A DNA stretch of 11,158 nucleotides from Ectocarpus siliculosus (Eukaryota > Sar > Phaeophyceae > Ectocarpales > Ectocarpaceae): positions 1 through 11,158 of the forward strand of contig FN649048.1 of NCBI GenBank assembly GCA_000310025.1, written 5' to 3'. The notes beneath the pieces were generated by a model. That model saw only the letters and a program-made list of their open reading frames with translations. It made no database searches and was not told where the DNA came from. Of this stretch, positions 1-8,740 are shown piece after piece (position 1 is the stretch's first letter; each line of letters begins with the position of its first letter). A program made the translations under genes and the position numbers.

Positions 1-999
1 CTTATCTTCGTTACAGACCACTACTGCGCATTTTCCTACGTTCGCCGATAGTCTCCATTTTCGGGTGTATCCTACCGCCGCATCTATTTGTTCTTGCAAC
101 CCTTCTGGTGTTTCGGATACCCCCACGAAATCATCTGCAAACATCAGTCCGGACACACTCTTTCCCTCTACTTGGACTCCCTGTCTTACTGCTTCAACCG
201 CCCTTATCAAATCGTTGATGTAAATCTTAAAAAGAGTGGGTGACATCGTACAGCCCTGTGCGACTCCTTGGAGTATATCCACGTACTTCGAAATTTCCCC
301 ATCCAACATCACCGCACTTCTTGTGCATTCTGTCATCTTTTTCAACATCCTCCACATTTTCCCCCGGATGCCGATGTCCCACATCTTTTTCCACAATCCA
401 TTGCGCCATACGGTGTCGTAGGCTTTTTGTATATCGAGGAAGAAACAGTATGTCGTACGCCCGGCGTCTTTCCTACCTTGGATGATTTTACTCAACGTAT
501 ATACATGGTCTACACAACTACGATCTGGTCTAAATCCAGCTTGTCCTTCGCTGATCTTTTGTTTCCCCTCCAACATGTCTCCCATTCTATTGTCTATCAT
601 CTTGCCAAACAGTTTCCCCACTGTGCTCAACAGGGTTATCCCTCTATAATTCCCCGGGTCATCTTTATCCCCCTTTTTGAACAGGTTCACGACTACTCCT
701 TCTCTCCATCTCTTCGGCGCGTACTCGTGTTTCCATATCCAGTTGAATATCCCGACCAACATGTTAATCATCCCCTCCCCCCCCTGTTTCAAAAGCTCGT
801 TCACAATTCCATCAGCCCCTGCCGCTTTTCTATTCTTGAGTTTCGCTACGCAGTCCTCTACCTCTTCTCGTGTGAACTCTCCCTGCAACCCGTCTACATC
901 ACTACGTTCCCTCTGAGATCTTTCAACGTTTTCCTCTGCCCACGAGTTGATTTCCTTCTCAAACTCCGAGTCGAAGTTGTCGTTGGTGGTGGGGGGGGC
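1..999 (-). pseudogene. LINE-type (non-LTR) reverse transcriptase, partial, cut by window edge
   Basis: One frame on the minus strand stays open from 999 to the left edge (333 codons) and encodes the fingers and palm of a non-LTR retrotransposon reverse transcriptase. It copies element RNA into DNA at the insertion site. In order I see AGADGIVNELL in the N-terminal RT region, GNYRGITLLS (about 625-654), GQAGFRP, motif A FFLDIQKAYD (415-444), the motif B region QGVAQGCTMSP (238-270), YINDL, and the catalytic FADD (130-141), followed by KWRLSANVGKC. The two motif C aspartates and the motif A aspartate are intact. No apurinic-type endonuclease domain precedes it. The frame is closed upstream by a TGA at 1000-1002, and the first in-frame methionine lies well inside the domain, so the copy looks 5'-truncated or frameshifted. 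The thumb, connection region and 3' end lie outside the window. Family membership is certain; the clade within LINEs is not determined. Confidence 0.9.
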
Positions 1000-1042
1000 T
1001 CATGTGTTGCATGCCTTAGATGTTAAGACCATTGACCACGCG
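999..1042. repeat. Dispersed ~45-bp repeat, copy A
   Basis: This copy begins CTCA, then contains GCATGCC (1009-1015), TTAAGACCATTGACC and ACGCG. It aligns with copies B (1065-1110) and C (10800-10844) on the same strand. It directly abuts an 8-G run (991-998) that forms the upstream end of the reverse transcriptase frame. Seen on the minus strand it would act as a leader just before the element's coding sequence. Its function is unknown. Confidence 0.6.
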
Positions 1043-1064
1043 GACGAAGCCTAGAGGGGCGGCA

Positions 1065-1110
1065 CTCAAATGTCAACGCATGCCGTAGTTGGTAGACCAA
1101 GACCTCGCAT
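1065..1110. repeat. Dispersed ~45-bp repeat, copy B (tandem with A)
   Basis: This copy starts CTCA and contains GCATGCCGTAGT (from 1078), AGACCAAGACC and CTCGCAT. It matches copy C more closely than copy A. It follows copy A after about 66 bp in the same orientation, so the two form a short tandem pair. The spacing resembles monomer arrays in some LINE 5' regions, but that is only an analogy. Confidence 0.55.
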
Positions 1111-2780
1111 GCGGGGGCCGAGCGATATGCTGGGTGACCCCTATTCCCTGCGGCATTCTCTCAACCTTTACGCTATTCTGTAGTCGCAAGCACACAGATT
1201 TGTGACACCCTGGTACGGTTGGCCACGATCACTAGGGGGTAGTGAGGAAAGGAGAAATGCATGTATGTACCGCCATTTCGGTGCGTGGAAAGAATGCAAG
1301 TACTGATATTCCGAGACTCTCACACTATGTATCAGCACATCCTATAATACTACATACCTCTGGTGCCGGGTTGGTTTCTATGTCGGAATCCCAGAAGACA
1401 ATCGGTGCACCAATGGGATCAACGCGTGATCGCAACTGCAGACGAGCGCTTTTGACAGCTGGTTCTTGTTCTCATACTTTAATCCAAAATAGAGAACAAA
1501 ACAACCTTCCCGCCGGAGGAACCTGGTGATGAGGACTGAAATCAGTAGAGGATACCATGAAGAGGTGTCGTGCGTGCTGGTACATTCAGGTTTGCTACTG
1601 GAGCTGGAATATGGAAGGTCGCAGCAGCCTCTGAAAACAGTCCGAAATCTGCGGCGGAACCAAGCGGACTCCAACAATTGTCACAGCCGTGCTCACCGCC
1701 ACGACCGTCAATCCCTGAACGGAGGGTTGTCAGCAGTAGTTAGTGGCATCAGCTACTGCTGTAAACCCGCAGTTCAGGAGATTGGGTCTGGGTGCCGGTC
1801 TAATTTGCGCAAACTTGCGGAGATTATACGTCACTACTACGACCCCGATGTCACCACCAAAGAAGCAGATTCGAGCGCGCCAACTCCCCCCCCCCGCTGC
1901 TATAGGGTGTCTTCTAGTGGTCTTAGTACTATGCACCAGGTTACTGGCAACACCGACCTTATTTTAGCGCCTACCGTTTTGGCTCTTTTGACTTGAATTC
2001 AGAATAGGGTGAATTATTATTATCTTGATTTCAGAGGCGGCTTATGGAAGTAGACGCGTGAAATGTACGTTTTGAGCAGCCTCTTCCGCCGCCCTGTGCG
2101 AGAATCAACAAGTTCTGTTTTTCGCGATGCCTTTCGACTGGTCTTGTGTGTCTGTTGTGCATTTTCTGGTGCTCTTCCGTTTGTCTTCAAGATTAGTCAA
2201 AGTCAAAACTCTTTGTCTGCCATCCCTCAAAGGCGAAGTACTCAAGGGCTGCTGCTGCAGTATCGCCCGTGTGTTGTCGTCTTTTGGGTGACTACTGTGC
2301 ACGTACTCACAACCTCCTAACGCACCGGATCTCTCGCCCCCAAACGCTAGCAAAAATATGCTGTAGTCGGTTTCATACGTTCGGAAAGTATACAAGGAGC
2401 ATAGTACCGTACTGTAGGTTGCATAAGATACCACACCCCCCTTGAATGACTTTCAAGGCTTCCTTACTCCACGACTAAGAGGACGCTGAAATCAAGGGAT
2501 ACGTTGTCGGAAAGCTATCGATGAGACGGTTCCAACGCCGCCATTTTTGGCACCGTCACTGCTTTTCGTGCCGAGTAATACAGTTTTGAAGGTCGGGTCA
2601 GGGGGTGTGATATCTTACGCAATCTACGAGGTGTGCGTACTGTTGTTGAGCTTGACACACACCTACACGGTGGTGCGATAATATTTTTTTGAAAACTTCT
2701 AGCCGGGTATCGAGCACGGATAAGCTTTAGTTGCCCAAGAGTCGTAGCTACACGTCTATGAGTAGTTACGGAGAAAAGCC
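1111..2780. other. Gene-poor stretch, no supported feature
   Basis: Reading frames on both strands are short (under about 160 codons) and overlap each other. They show no domain, motif or consistent codon pattern. I see no tRNA, rRNA or long repeat. The sequence is mixed in composition with occasional short homopolymers, such as a C8 run near 1887-1895 and a T7 run near 2685. It is most likely intergenic or decayed repeat sequence flanking the retroelement. Confidence 0.5.
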
Positions 2781-2785
2781 TCACC

Positions 2786-2798
2786 CACACACACACAC
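2786..2798. repeat. CA dinucleotide microsatellite
   Basis: A short uninterrupted (CA)6C tract lies in otherwise unremarkable sequence. It is only long enough to count as a minor simple repeat. Confidence 0.7.
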
Positions 2799-3762
2799 CC
2801 GTGCTACGGGTTGTTGGAGGTTGAACAAAAGATCAGATTGGCTCATGATACGACGGGACTGCCTGTTGGCGGAGTTTTTTCGAGTTTCGTCACGAACCAG
2901 CGAACCAGCACACACAGAAACGTCCAACAGCGACGCAGCCGCTTCACGACACGAAGGAAGACTTCCTCGACTAGCGTACTCGCGGGCTCCACGTGGCCTG
3001 GGAGCTAAGGTGTGTACTGTGTACATGTACCTACCTGTGCAAGGTCGGGCAGCACATCTCTCTTCGCCGCAAGAACATGTTTCTTTCTCTCAAGCACATG
3101 TTCGCTCCTGCTGCCTAGCGCAGCATTCACGACACGAGGAGGGGCCTGGAACGCTGTCGCCGAGGACAGGAGGGAGCACACTAAGCAGGCTAGGCGCTTT
3201 GGCATGATGCCGCTCTCGGGATGACAACCGAGGTTGACTCAGCACAGCAGGCAGGACGAAGCACTGCAACCTGCCCTGGGGACTCCCAGATTTCGATGGG
3301 GGTGTGTGTTATTTCTTCTGTGTGGCCCCCGTTGGGCCCTTTTCCGGAGGAGGGTGGATCTTGAACCCTGGGGCGGATCTTCACACTATACTTTGTCCTC
3401 TCGTCTCTCGTTGCATTTGTTTCGCATTTTTCTTTGCCTGTTGTTGCACACACCACCTGCCACCACAGGCTGGTTTGTGAGGTGGTCCCCCTGCGTTGTC
3501 ACCTTAGAGCAATCCTCTTTCGTGTCGTAAGGTTCAAGATCGACACCATCGAGAACAAAAAAAGCACACGTAGGGACACACACAACAAGGATGTGTGCAC
3601 GTTTGATTGGGATGAGAGACTACTGCTGCTGTAGCCTACGTAAATCTATGAGTTTCGTACGTACCAACGCGCACACAAGCGGAGGAGTTGCCCGACGAAA
3701 CTAGAAATCTAGACTAGAGGTCATAGATACCCGAGGGGTGTAAAATGTAAGCCAATTAATTT

Positions 3763-3778
3763 CATCATGCGCATGATG
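3763..3778. repeat. 16-bp perfect palindrome
   Basis: CATCATGC is followed immediately by its reverse complement GCATGATG. A palindrome of this size could be a dimeric protein-binding site, but nothing nearby indicates a regulated gene start. Confidence 0.4.
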
Positions 3779-4080
3779 CAGCAGTTTGGAGAACCACAGC
3801 AAGTATGTCAGTTTGCGCATACCGCCCCATCGTCTCTTCTTGCACGTTTCAGACTTTTCCGTTCGGTACGCAATAGTCTATGGACGCATCAGTCAGGGTG
3901 ACACAGGATGAAAATGGTGTTGTTCAACTTGATACCAATCACCATTGATCGGTTTCTGCGCCAAGGTGCATCTCGACCTTCGGTACTACAACATCCTGCA
4001 GTCTATACATACAAATTGACCGGTGGCTCCAAAAGGGTACACAGGCGGCTTTCAAGTCGCGATGAGGGTATGTAGAAGAA

Positions 4081-4108
4081 ACAGGCAACCGCGGTGTTTG
4101 TTGCCTGT
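4081..4108. other. Short hairpin-forming inverted repeat
   Basis: ACAGGCAAC and GTTGCCTGT form a perfect 9-bp stem around a 10-nt loop. It sits about 320 bp beyond the stop of the minus-strand gene, so it could lie in its 3' UTR or in an unrecognised transcript. No T-run follows on either strand. Confidence 0.35.
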
Positions 4109-4424
4109 GCTGCCGTTCAGGTCTTACTTCGTGTGCGATGTTGCTGCTTCAGAGCTGCGCGCCAGGGCCCTCGATCTACGCGTCATAAAACACGATTGAA
4201 TCCTTCGGTACAAGTATAACCATTGTAGAAGTGTCGTGCACAGCATTTGCTGCTGTTGTTTATCCGATAAACGGTACCACTGATTTTCAATCATTTTCAA
4301 TGCAAAAGCATGGTAGTATTAAGTAGAAGTCAACGCGGCATCAACACCCTTCTTGGTGCTCTTGGTAATGAGAAGCCGCTACATACTACTTGAAGCCTTC
4401 AGATCAATATCGAACAACAAAAGC

Positions 4425-7400
4425 TCATTCACTCCAACCCGACAACCCCATCATAACAACGCGAAGATTCGGAACCCCTTGACCCAGCTTCCCCCCAAGC
4501 CCTTCCGCCACACCACCACCCGCACCAAGCCCTCCCCCGCCAAGCGGGTGCGTTCGCCACGCTTTCATTTCCTCCAAGACTCTGGCCTTTTCCTCCCGTA
4601 CAACCGCTCTCGCTGCCCTAGCGCGGGCTTCCTCGGCCTCCCGCCGCTGCCCGGCCATGCACTGCCGTTTCATGCCGGGGTCGAGCCCGCCGCCGTCCTC
4701 AACGCCGGCGCCTACGGCCGCGCGCGCCGCAGCGCTCATACCGGGCACCCCAACCCTCGCCTGCTTGGTGATGGACAGCGTTCTGCCCGTGGGGTTCCAG
4801 ATCAATGACCCCGTGAACTGGGCGAGGGCCATCGCGTCCCCCAGACGTACCACGCAAAGTTCCGCGTCGTCGTCGTCTCCTGCTTCTCGTGGAGGAGAAG
4901 GTTGCAAGGGCGCGGGAGCTCCGCTGCCTGTCGACTCGCGCTTTTCTTCTTGCTGTCCTCCAGCGTGCAAGCTTCTGTTGCCGTAGTGGTTGCTATCGCT
5001 GTGCTCGATCACCCAGGGGTGGGTGGCGAAGGAACGCTCGAAGTAGCAGGCGCCCGGTGCGAGCGATCTCCGCGGAACGCGCCTGCCGTCGTAGTTGATC
5101 CACGATACCTGGACAAAGAGAGCGGCGAACGCAAAACGGTACGTGAAAGCTATCAAATTGTGGCCGTTTTGGTGTTCGACGGAACACGAGTTCAAGACGG
5201 CGAACGGCTAGGTCCCACCCTCGACAACCAAGGTCGTAGCTGCTGGGTCCCGTTTCGTGTGGTCGTCGAGGTGCTACCTTGTGGTACATACCACATGCTG
5301 TCTTTGGATAAATGGGACCCCGTGGATGTCCCGGGGCGTGATCACGGAGTGTTCCTTCTCCCCTGCGAGTACCACCGAAACTTGAGGGTGTACGAGACGG
5401 CACAGATATCCTCGCCCTAAAGCTTCCAATAGAAGCTACATGTTACAGCTGCGAGCAGATCCTAAACGAGTAATTGTCTATCGTTGTTTTCGTTCCGCGA
5501 ACACAGCAGAACCCAAAGCCTCGAACGGGGTTGCCAACTCCCTCTTAAGGTTGCCCCACCTTCATCACCGCAGACTCGTGGTTGTTGCAGAACCAGATGA
5601 ACACGGCAAGGTCATCCACTGCCGATGACTCGAGTCCCAGGGGAAACGTTGGCAGCTTCTTTTCCGTCTCATCCGCAGGAGCTGCGGCTGGTGCAAGGGT
5701 GGCCTGGCTCCTTCCTGGATGTTTCCTCGCGGCTAACCCCTGGTCGCTGTCGTCGAAGATGCCTCCGCCTGTTTCAAACTCCCAGCCTTGTGCACTCCTC
5801 GCCCCTCCCTCCCCGAACCTAGGAGCACCACCTTCGCTCTCTCTGCTAGGCCAACCTAGACGATCTATTCCCGCTGCCAATCTTTCGCTTCCAGTGACTT
5901 CTTTCGGAGATCCAAATGCCGACGTCGCCAGATCGGCTTCACGCTGCCCTCCGCCTGCCTGCAGCTGGCCTCCTCCTGCCGCGTGCGACGCTTGGTTTCG
6001 AGGGGACGAGGCCAACTTCGGTCTGTCGCTCGACAGGGAGTACCCGAGGCTGTCTCTACCGCGAGCTAAACTTGTGGCCGTCTCCCACCCGGGAGCTCCT
6101 GCTGGTACGGTTTCCTCATATCCTTGCCACTTTGGCGATGTCGAGGCTTCGAATGGTCGCTGTCTTTCACTGCCTGGAGGGAACGCCCCCCTTGCTCTGC
6201 CCCCTCCCTCGTTTCTTCGCCTCGAGTATAGAGATGCCGGCGACCAGCCACGGGGCACCGTGCAGACGCCGTTAGCCTGGGGGGGTCCTAGAGCAGCTAC
6301 CGCCTCCGGGGCATGTCGATCGAGAGCCCAGAGCACGAAAAGTCTATCGGGCTCTCGGCACGAGACGGCCTCTTCGAAGTCGGCCAGGGAACGAATTATC
6401 GCCGACTCGTGTGATTTGGCACCGGAACCGCCGTCCATTGCGCTCGATCTCAGGGCGGGAACATCGAGGTTGCCGTAAATGTCGACACCGTCTAGGGCAA
6501 CATGACCAGCCCCAGCTCCAGAGGCTGTGTTGGGACGAAGTGCGCCGTTTGCACTGGCTTCGTCCCAACCTCCCACTGCTACAATCAAGCACCCGGCAGA
6601 GAGTCGACCGTCAAGCTCAGCCTGTCCCGCCTGGAGCACTCGCCGGACCCGCACAATGCCCCTTTCGCCCGGGTATTCCTCCAGCTCCACGCCCAGTGGC
6701 CCGGGTTCGAACTGCACCCGAAAAGCGTTACGCGAGGGTGCCGGTGTACCGTCCTCGCGCTGAAAGATCATATGGGTGATTTCCGTCTCAGTGGCAAGCT
6801 TTCTGTCGTCCCGATCGCTCTCGTCGCCGATGCCAGGTTCGATGGGTTCATCTTGTTTTTCGCCTTGAACGCCACCGTCGATGGTGCCGGACCACTCACT
6901 GGTGCGGGCCAGGAATACGGTCAGACCGAGATATCCTTCTCTAACGTCCAGATAATGCCTCGAGTCTTCTGGTATCAAGGAGGATGGCTTTGGCGGCCCT
7001 TGACTGCCATGTTGTAGTGCGCGGCAGAACATCTCTGAAGGAAGCAAGGTCTCGTGGTCAATACCTCTCGAGAACCCTTCCACAAAGACGTCGATGCATC
7101 TTTCTTCATCCTCAGACAAAACATCAGCAGCAGAAGCACAATCTCCTGCTGGTGCACTCGTGCGATCTCTCATGTGTTGAGTCCTGTGGCCGTTGAGTAC
7201 CGTCACTGCAGTAGGAATGTGAGGACCTTCCGCTGATCGTGCCGCTCCCTGCAGTTCTAGGGCTCCCAGCCCTGAGTCTTGGCGTGGTACGATTCGAGAG
7301 ATTCGCACTGGTTGCACCTTTCCTCTTTCCTCCTTCCCAATGGGGCTTGGGTCCAGCGCTGGATCATACAGACCCGATCGGTTGCGATCGACCGGCGCCG

Positions 7401-7683
7401 GGCATGGAAGTGAGGGTTCCACGTATGGCGAAATCGGCGGTAGGCTGCTGCCGCTTTCATCTCGCCTTGGTTTCCGACCCCCGATCGGCGGCAGGAGGTG
7501 ACCAACTTCCGAGGGTGTTGTCGGCGTGTGGTGTGTCCGCTTTGTCTGTGAGTGGTGCAAATGGTGCCGAGGCAGTGGAGACAGTAGGATACAAGGATCG
7601 GGACGGAGCCTGGCAACGGCCGCGTACAGCAAACACAGCTGTTTGCGCTCCGCACAACATGATCCTGCATACTGGAACCCCAT
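4425..7683 (-). CDS. PDZ-like and VHL-beta-domain fusion protein, two coding exons
   Basis: I model join(7683-5560, 5108-4425) on the minus strand, about 935 residues. Exon 1 encodes 708 residues and ends in AAG before a GT donor. Exon 2 encodes 227 residues after a CAG acceptor, in phase 0. Exon 2 has no in-frame ATG at its open 5' end, which supports it being a downstream exon. Domain order: disordered Pro/Ser/Arg-rich N-terminus (1-185); a short charged helix-like part (about 189-226); PDZ-like domain (about 320-455) with an insertion; a Gly/Ser/Arg-rich linker (about 460-685); a VHL-type beta domain (about 690-746); an acidic linker; and a charged helix (about 855-892). VHL beta domains bind hydroxyproline peptides and PDZ domains bind peptide tails, so a scaffold or reader role is inferred. 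No signal peptide or membrane segment is visible. The ATG at 7683 lies one codon after an in-frame TAG, and the N-terminal 60 residues are unconvincing, so the true 5' end may be a later start or an upstream exon. Confidence 0.72.
4557..4670 (-). other. C-terminal charged helix, possible coiled coil
   Basis: Residues 855-892 are dominated by Arg, Glu, Ala and Lys (QRREAEEARARAARAVV then REEKARVLEEMKAW), giving an uninterrupted helix-like stretch. A Gly-rich tail follows to the stop. It lies where VHL would carry its alpha domain, but it has no BC-box pattern (Leu, three residues, Cys). It may mediate dimerisation or simply be a single charged helix. Confidence 0.5.
4995..5616 (-). other. VHL-type beta domain, split by the intron
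   Basis: Residues 690-746 (5616-5560 joined to 5108-4995) align with the start of the human VHL beta domain. FCN matches F76-C77-N78. From WINYDG (equivalent to W88-LNFDG) to THPW (equivalent to GHLW, ending at W117) the alignment has no gaps. Equivalents of W88, N90, D92, G93, L101, P103, G104, S111, H115 and W117 are kept. In human VHL, S111 and H115 contact the hydroxyl of hydroxyproline in HIF-alpha, with W88 and W117 lining the pocket. Y98 and H110 are both replaced by Arg, and Y112 by Phe. The later strands of the fold are not clearly recognisable after the HSDSNHYGN segment. The human comparison is from memory of the family. Confidence 0.72.
5109..5559 (-). other. Spliceosomal intron, 451 nt, GT-AG
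   Basis: The donor is AAG|GTGGGG at 5559. The acceptor follows a pyrimidine-rich run, CTCTCTTTGTCCAG, ending at 5109. Exon 1's frame meets TAA only a few codons into the intron, and exon 2's frame has no upstream ATG. Removal joins FCNNHESAVMK to VSWINYDG in phase 0 and completes a recognisable VHL beta fold. This homology across the junction is the main support for the boundaries. The donor is weak compared with GTAAGT. Confidence 0.72.
6319..6726 (-). other. PDZ-like domain with internal insertion
   Basis: Residues 320-455 of the predicted protein read as a PDZ-type fold. GPLGVELEEY is the carboxylate-binding loop and first strand region. IVRVRRVLQAGQAELDGRL is the strand-helix stretch usually seen as VxxVxxGGPAxxxGxL. 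SAGCLIVAVGG corresponds to the GDxIxxVNG strand. About 58 residues of Gly/Ala/Ser-rich sequence (about 373-430) follow, then SLADFEEAVS as the second helix and RLFVLWAL as the last strand. PDZ domains bind C-terminal or internal peptides. The usual GD before the central strand is replaced by AG, and the insertion is large, so ligand binding is uncertain. Confidence 0.65.
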
Positions 7684-7686
7684 ATG

Positions 7687-8585
7687 CTACACTGCTTGTG
7701 TAGGAACATCTGATGCAGAGATGTTGAGCCAGCACCACTATGCAACGCGGGCGAAAATCGGGGTTGGCAAAGACCACAGCATGTATGTAGACTACAGTTC
7801 ACAGCAGCATCAGTCCACAGCAGTAGTCATCATGTCAAGTTCAATGTCACGCAATCGAAACAAACTGCCTCACCTCCCATTGCTGATACGGCAAGCTCGT
7901 CTCCCGAAAGTGGTTGCTAGTCACGTCAATACCAGCAACGACTGGGAGGAGGTTCTCCATGGCATCACCAAGCTTGGCAGAGGTACAACTCCATGGTCCG
8001 TATGCCGATGTGTTGTAGGAAGCTCCGCAGATTGTAACCGTATGGTTGAAGTTATCCCCGTTTCCCCGGAGTTCCCAATGTATTTGGATTCGATTCTGGT
8101 TTTCAGTGCTCCTTGCACAGCCAACCCCTTTGATCAGAAGCCGCTTGGCATAGCTTCGACAAGGGTTTAGGTGAGCGTGAATGCCGTCCCCATAGCGTTG
8201 CGTTGAGTGTGATGCCTTAGCATAGCATTGGACAGCCTCATGAGCTTGGATAGATAAGCGGTTGAGTTACAGTAGTAGTAGGTGTCTTGCTGATCAGGAG
8301 TTCACCTTTATTTATTTAGGCTGACTAAAAGATATACCACATTCGACTCTTCTACCTCTTGTGCACATCAGAGACCCGTGACGGCATCACGAGTATCGAC
8401 AGCGTTGACCAAGCATTCCTTGGACCCGACGTACTAGGAGAGCCACCCTTGCTAGTAGAACCACACCTCACTTGTGATTGGTTCGCAGTGCTCCACATCA
8501 GAACACAAACAAACCCAGCTAATAAAAGCTTGTATCACAGATGATGTGAACCTAAATGCGGCGCAATTCAACATTTGAAATTGAC
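7687..8585. other. Upstream flank of the main gene, no supported feature
   Basis: This stretch should hold the promoter and any 5' non-coding exon of the minus-strand gene. I see no convincing TATA box on the minus strand and no long frame with a real ATG. A plus-strand frame of about 214 codons (7526-8170) partly overlaps the gene antisense and has no recognisable domain. Some sequence near 8310-8320 is AT-rich (TTTATTTATTTA). Confidence 0.4.
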
Positions 8586-8596
8586 AATTCACACCT
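8586..8596. repeat. Target-site duplication, left copy
   Basis: AATTCACACCT immediately precedes the left terminal repeat and recurs exactly at 9361-9371 after the right one. Because bases next to the termini are shared, the true duplication may be 8, 9 or up to 11 bp, depending on whether the element begins at AGTG or TAGTG. Confidence 0.8.
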
Positions 8597-8666
8597 AGTG
8601 TTGGATATCGATTCAATAAATGGATTCGATACGATATCGCCGGTGAAGTGTTCGATATCGATAACC

Positions 8667-8740
8667 GCTGGTAGCGAGCGAAGCGAGCCGTTGGTAGCGA
8701 GCGAGCCGTTAGTGGCGAGCGCAGCGAGCCGGCGAGCACA
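8667..8740. repeat. GCGAGC-rich degenerate tandem array inside the transposon
   Basis: The motif GCGAGC recurs many times, often as GTAGCGAGCG or GCGAGCCGTT, with irregular spacing. The array lies near the left end of the transposon. A short inverted pair GCTCG/CGAGC around 8767-8781 follows it. It may represent subterminal transposase-binding repeats or simple slippage expansion. Confidence 0.6.

Larger units (their letters stand above)
2799..4424. other. Gene-poor stretch between repeats and the main gene's 3' end
   Basis: No coding region is supported. The longest plus-strand frame here (ending near 3207) is low-complexity and Ser/Arg/His-rich without a recognisable domain. Minor structures are a 16-bp perfect palindrome (3763-3778), a 9-bp perfect inverted repeat with a 10-nt loop (4081-4108), and a tandem ATTTTCAAT-type decamer pair around 4283-4302. 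The segment next to 4424 should contain the 3' UTR of the minus-strand gene. I see no AATAAA there on that strand. Confidence 0.45.

Noticed and set aside
268-1026. 252-codon plus-strand frame
   Set aside because: It is the antisense shadow of the reverse transcriptase frame, whose motifs are unmistakable on the minus strand.
3012-3224. Plus-strand frame resembling a plastid presequence (SAAF followed by a DRRE segment)
   Set aside because: The frame begins at GTG, with no in-frame ATG before its end and a stop just upstream, and it stops soon after. Without a start or splice evidence it is most likely chance.
4993-5403. 136-codon minus-strand frame
   Set aside because: It occupies the intron and overlaps exon 2 in a different frame from the VHL-like sequence; no motif is seen.
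4902-5420. 172-codon plus-strand frame with a hydrophobic start resembling a signal peptide
   Set aside because: It overlaps exon 2 and the intron antisense. The VHL-like match on the minus strand explains the region better, and the rest of this frame shows no known domain.
5582-6478. 298-codon plus-strand frame
   Set aside because: It lies antisense to exon 1 of the PDZ-VHL gene, is rich in Pro/Ser/Ala as expected for the complement of GC-rich coding DNA, and has no domain.
7526-8170. 214-codon plus-strand frame
   Set aside because: Its first part is antisense to the start of the PDZ-VHL gene, and the rest has no domain or periodic coding character.
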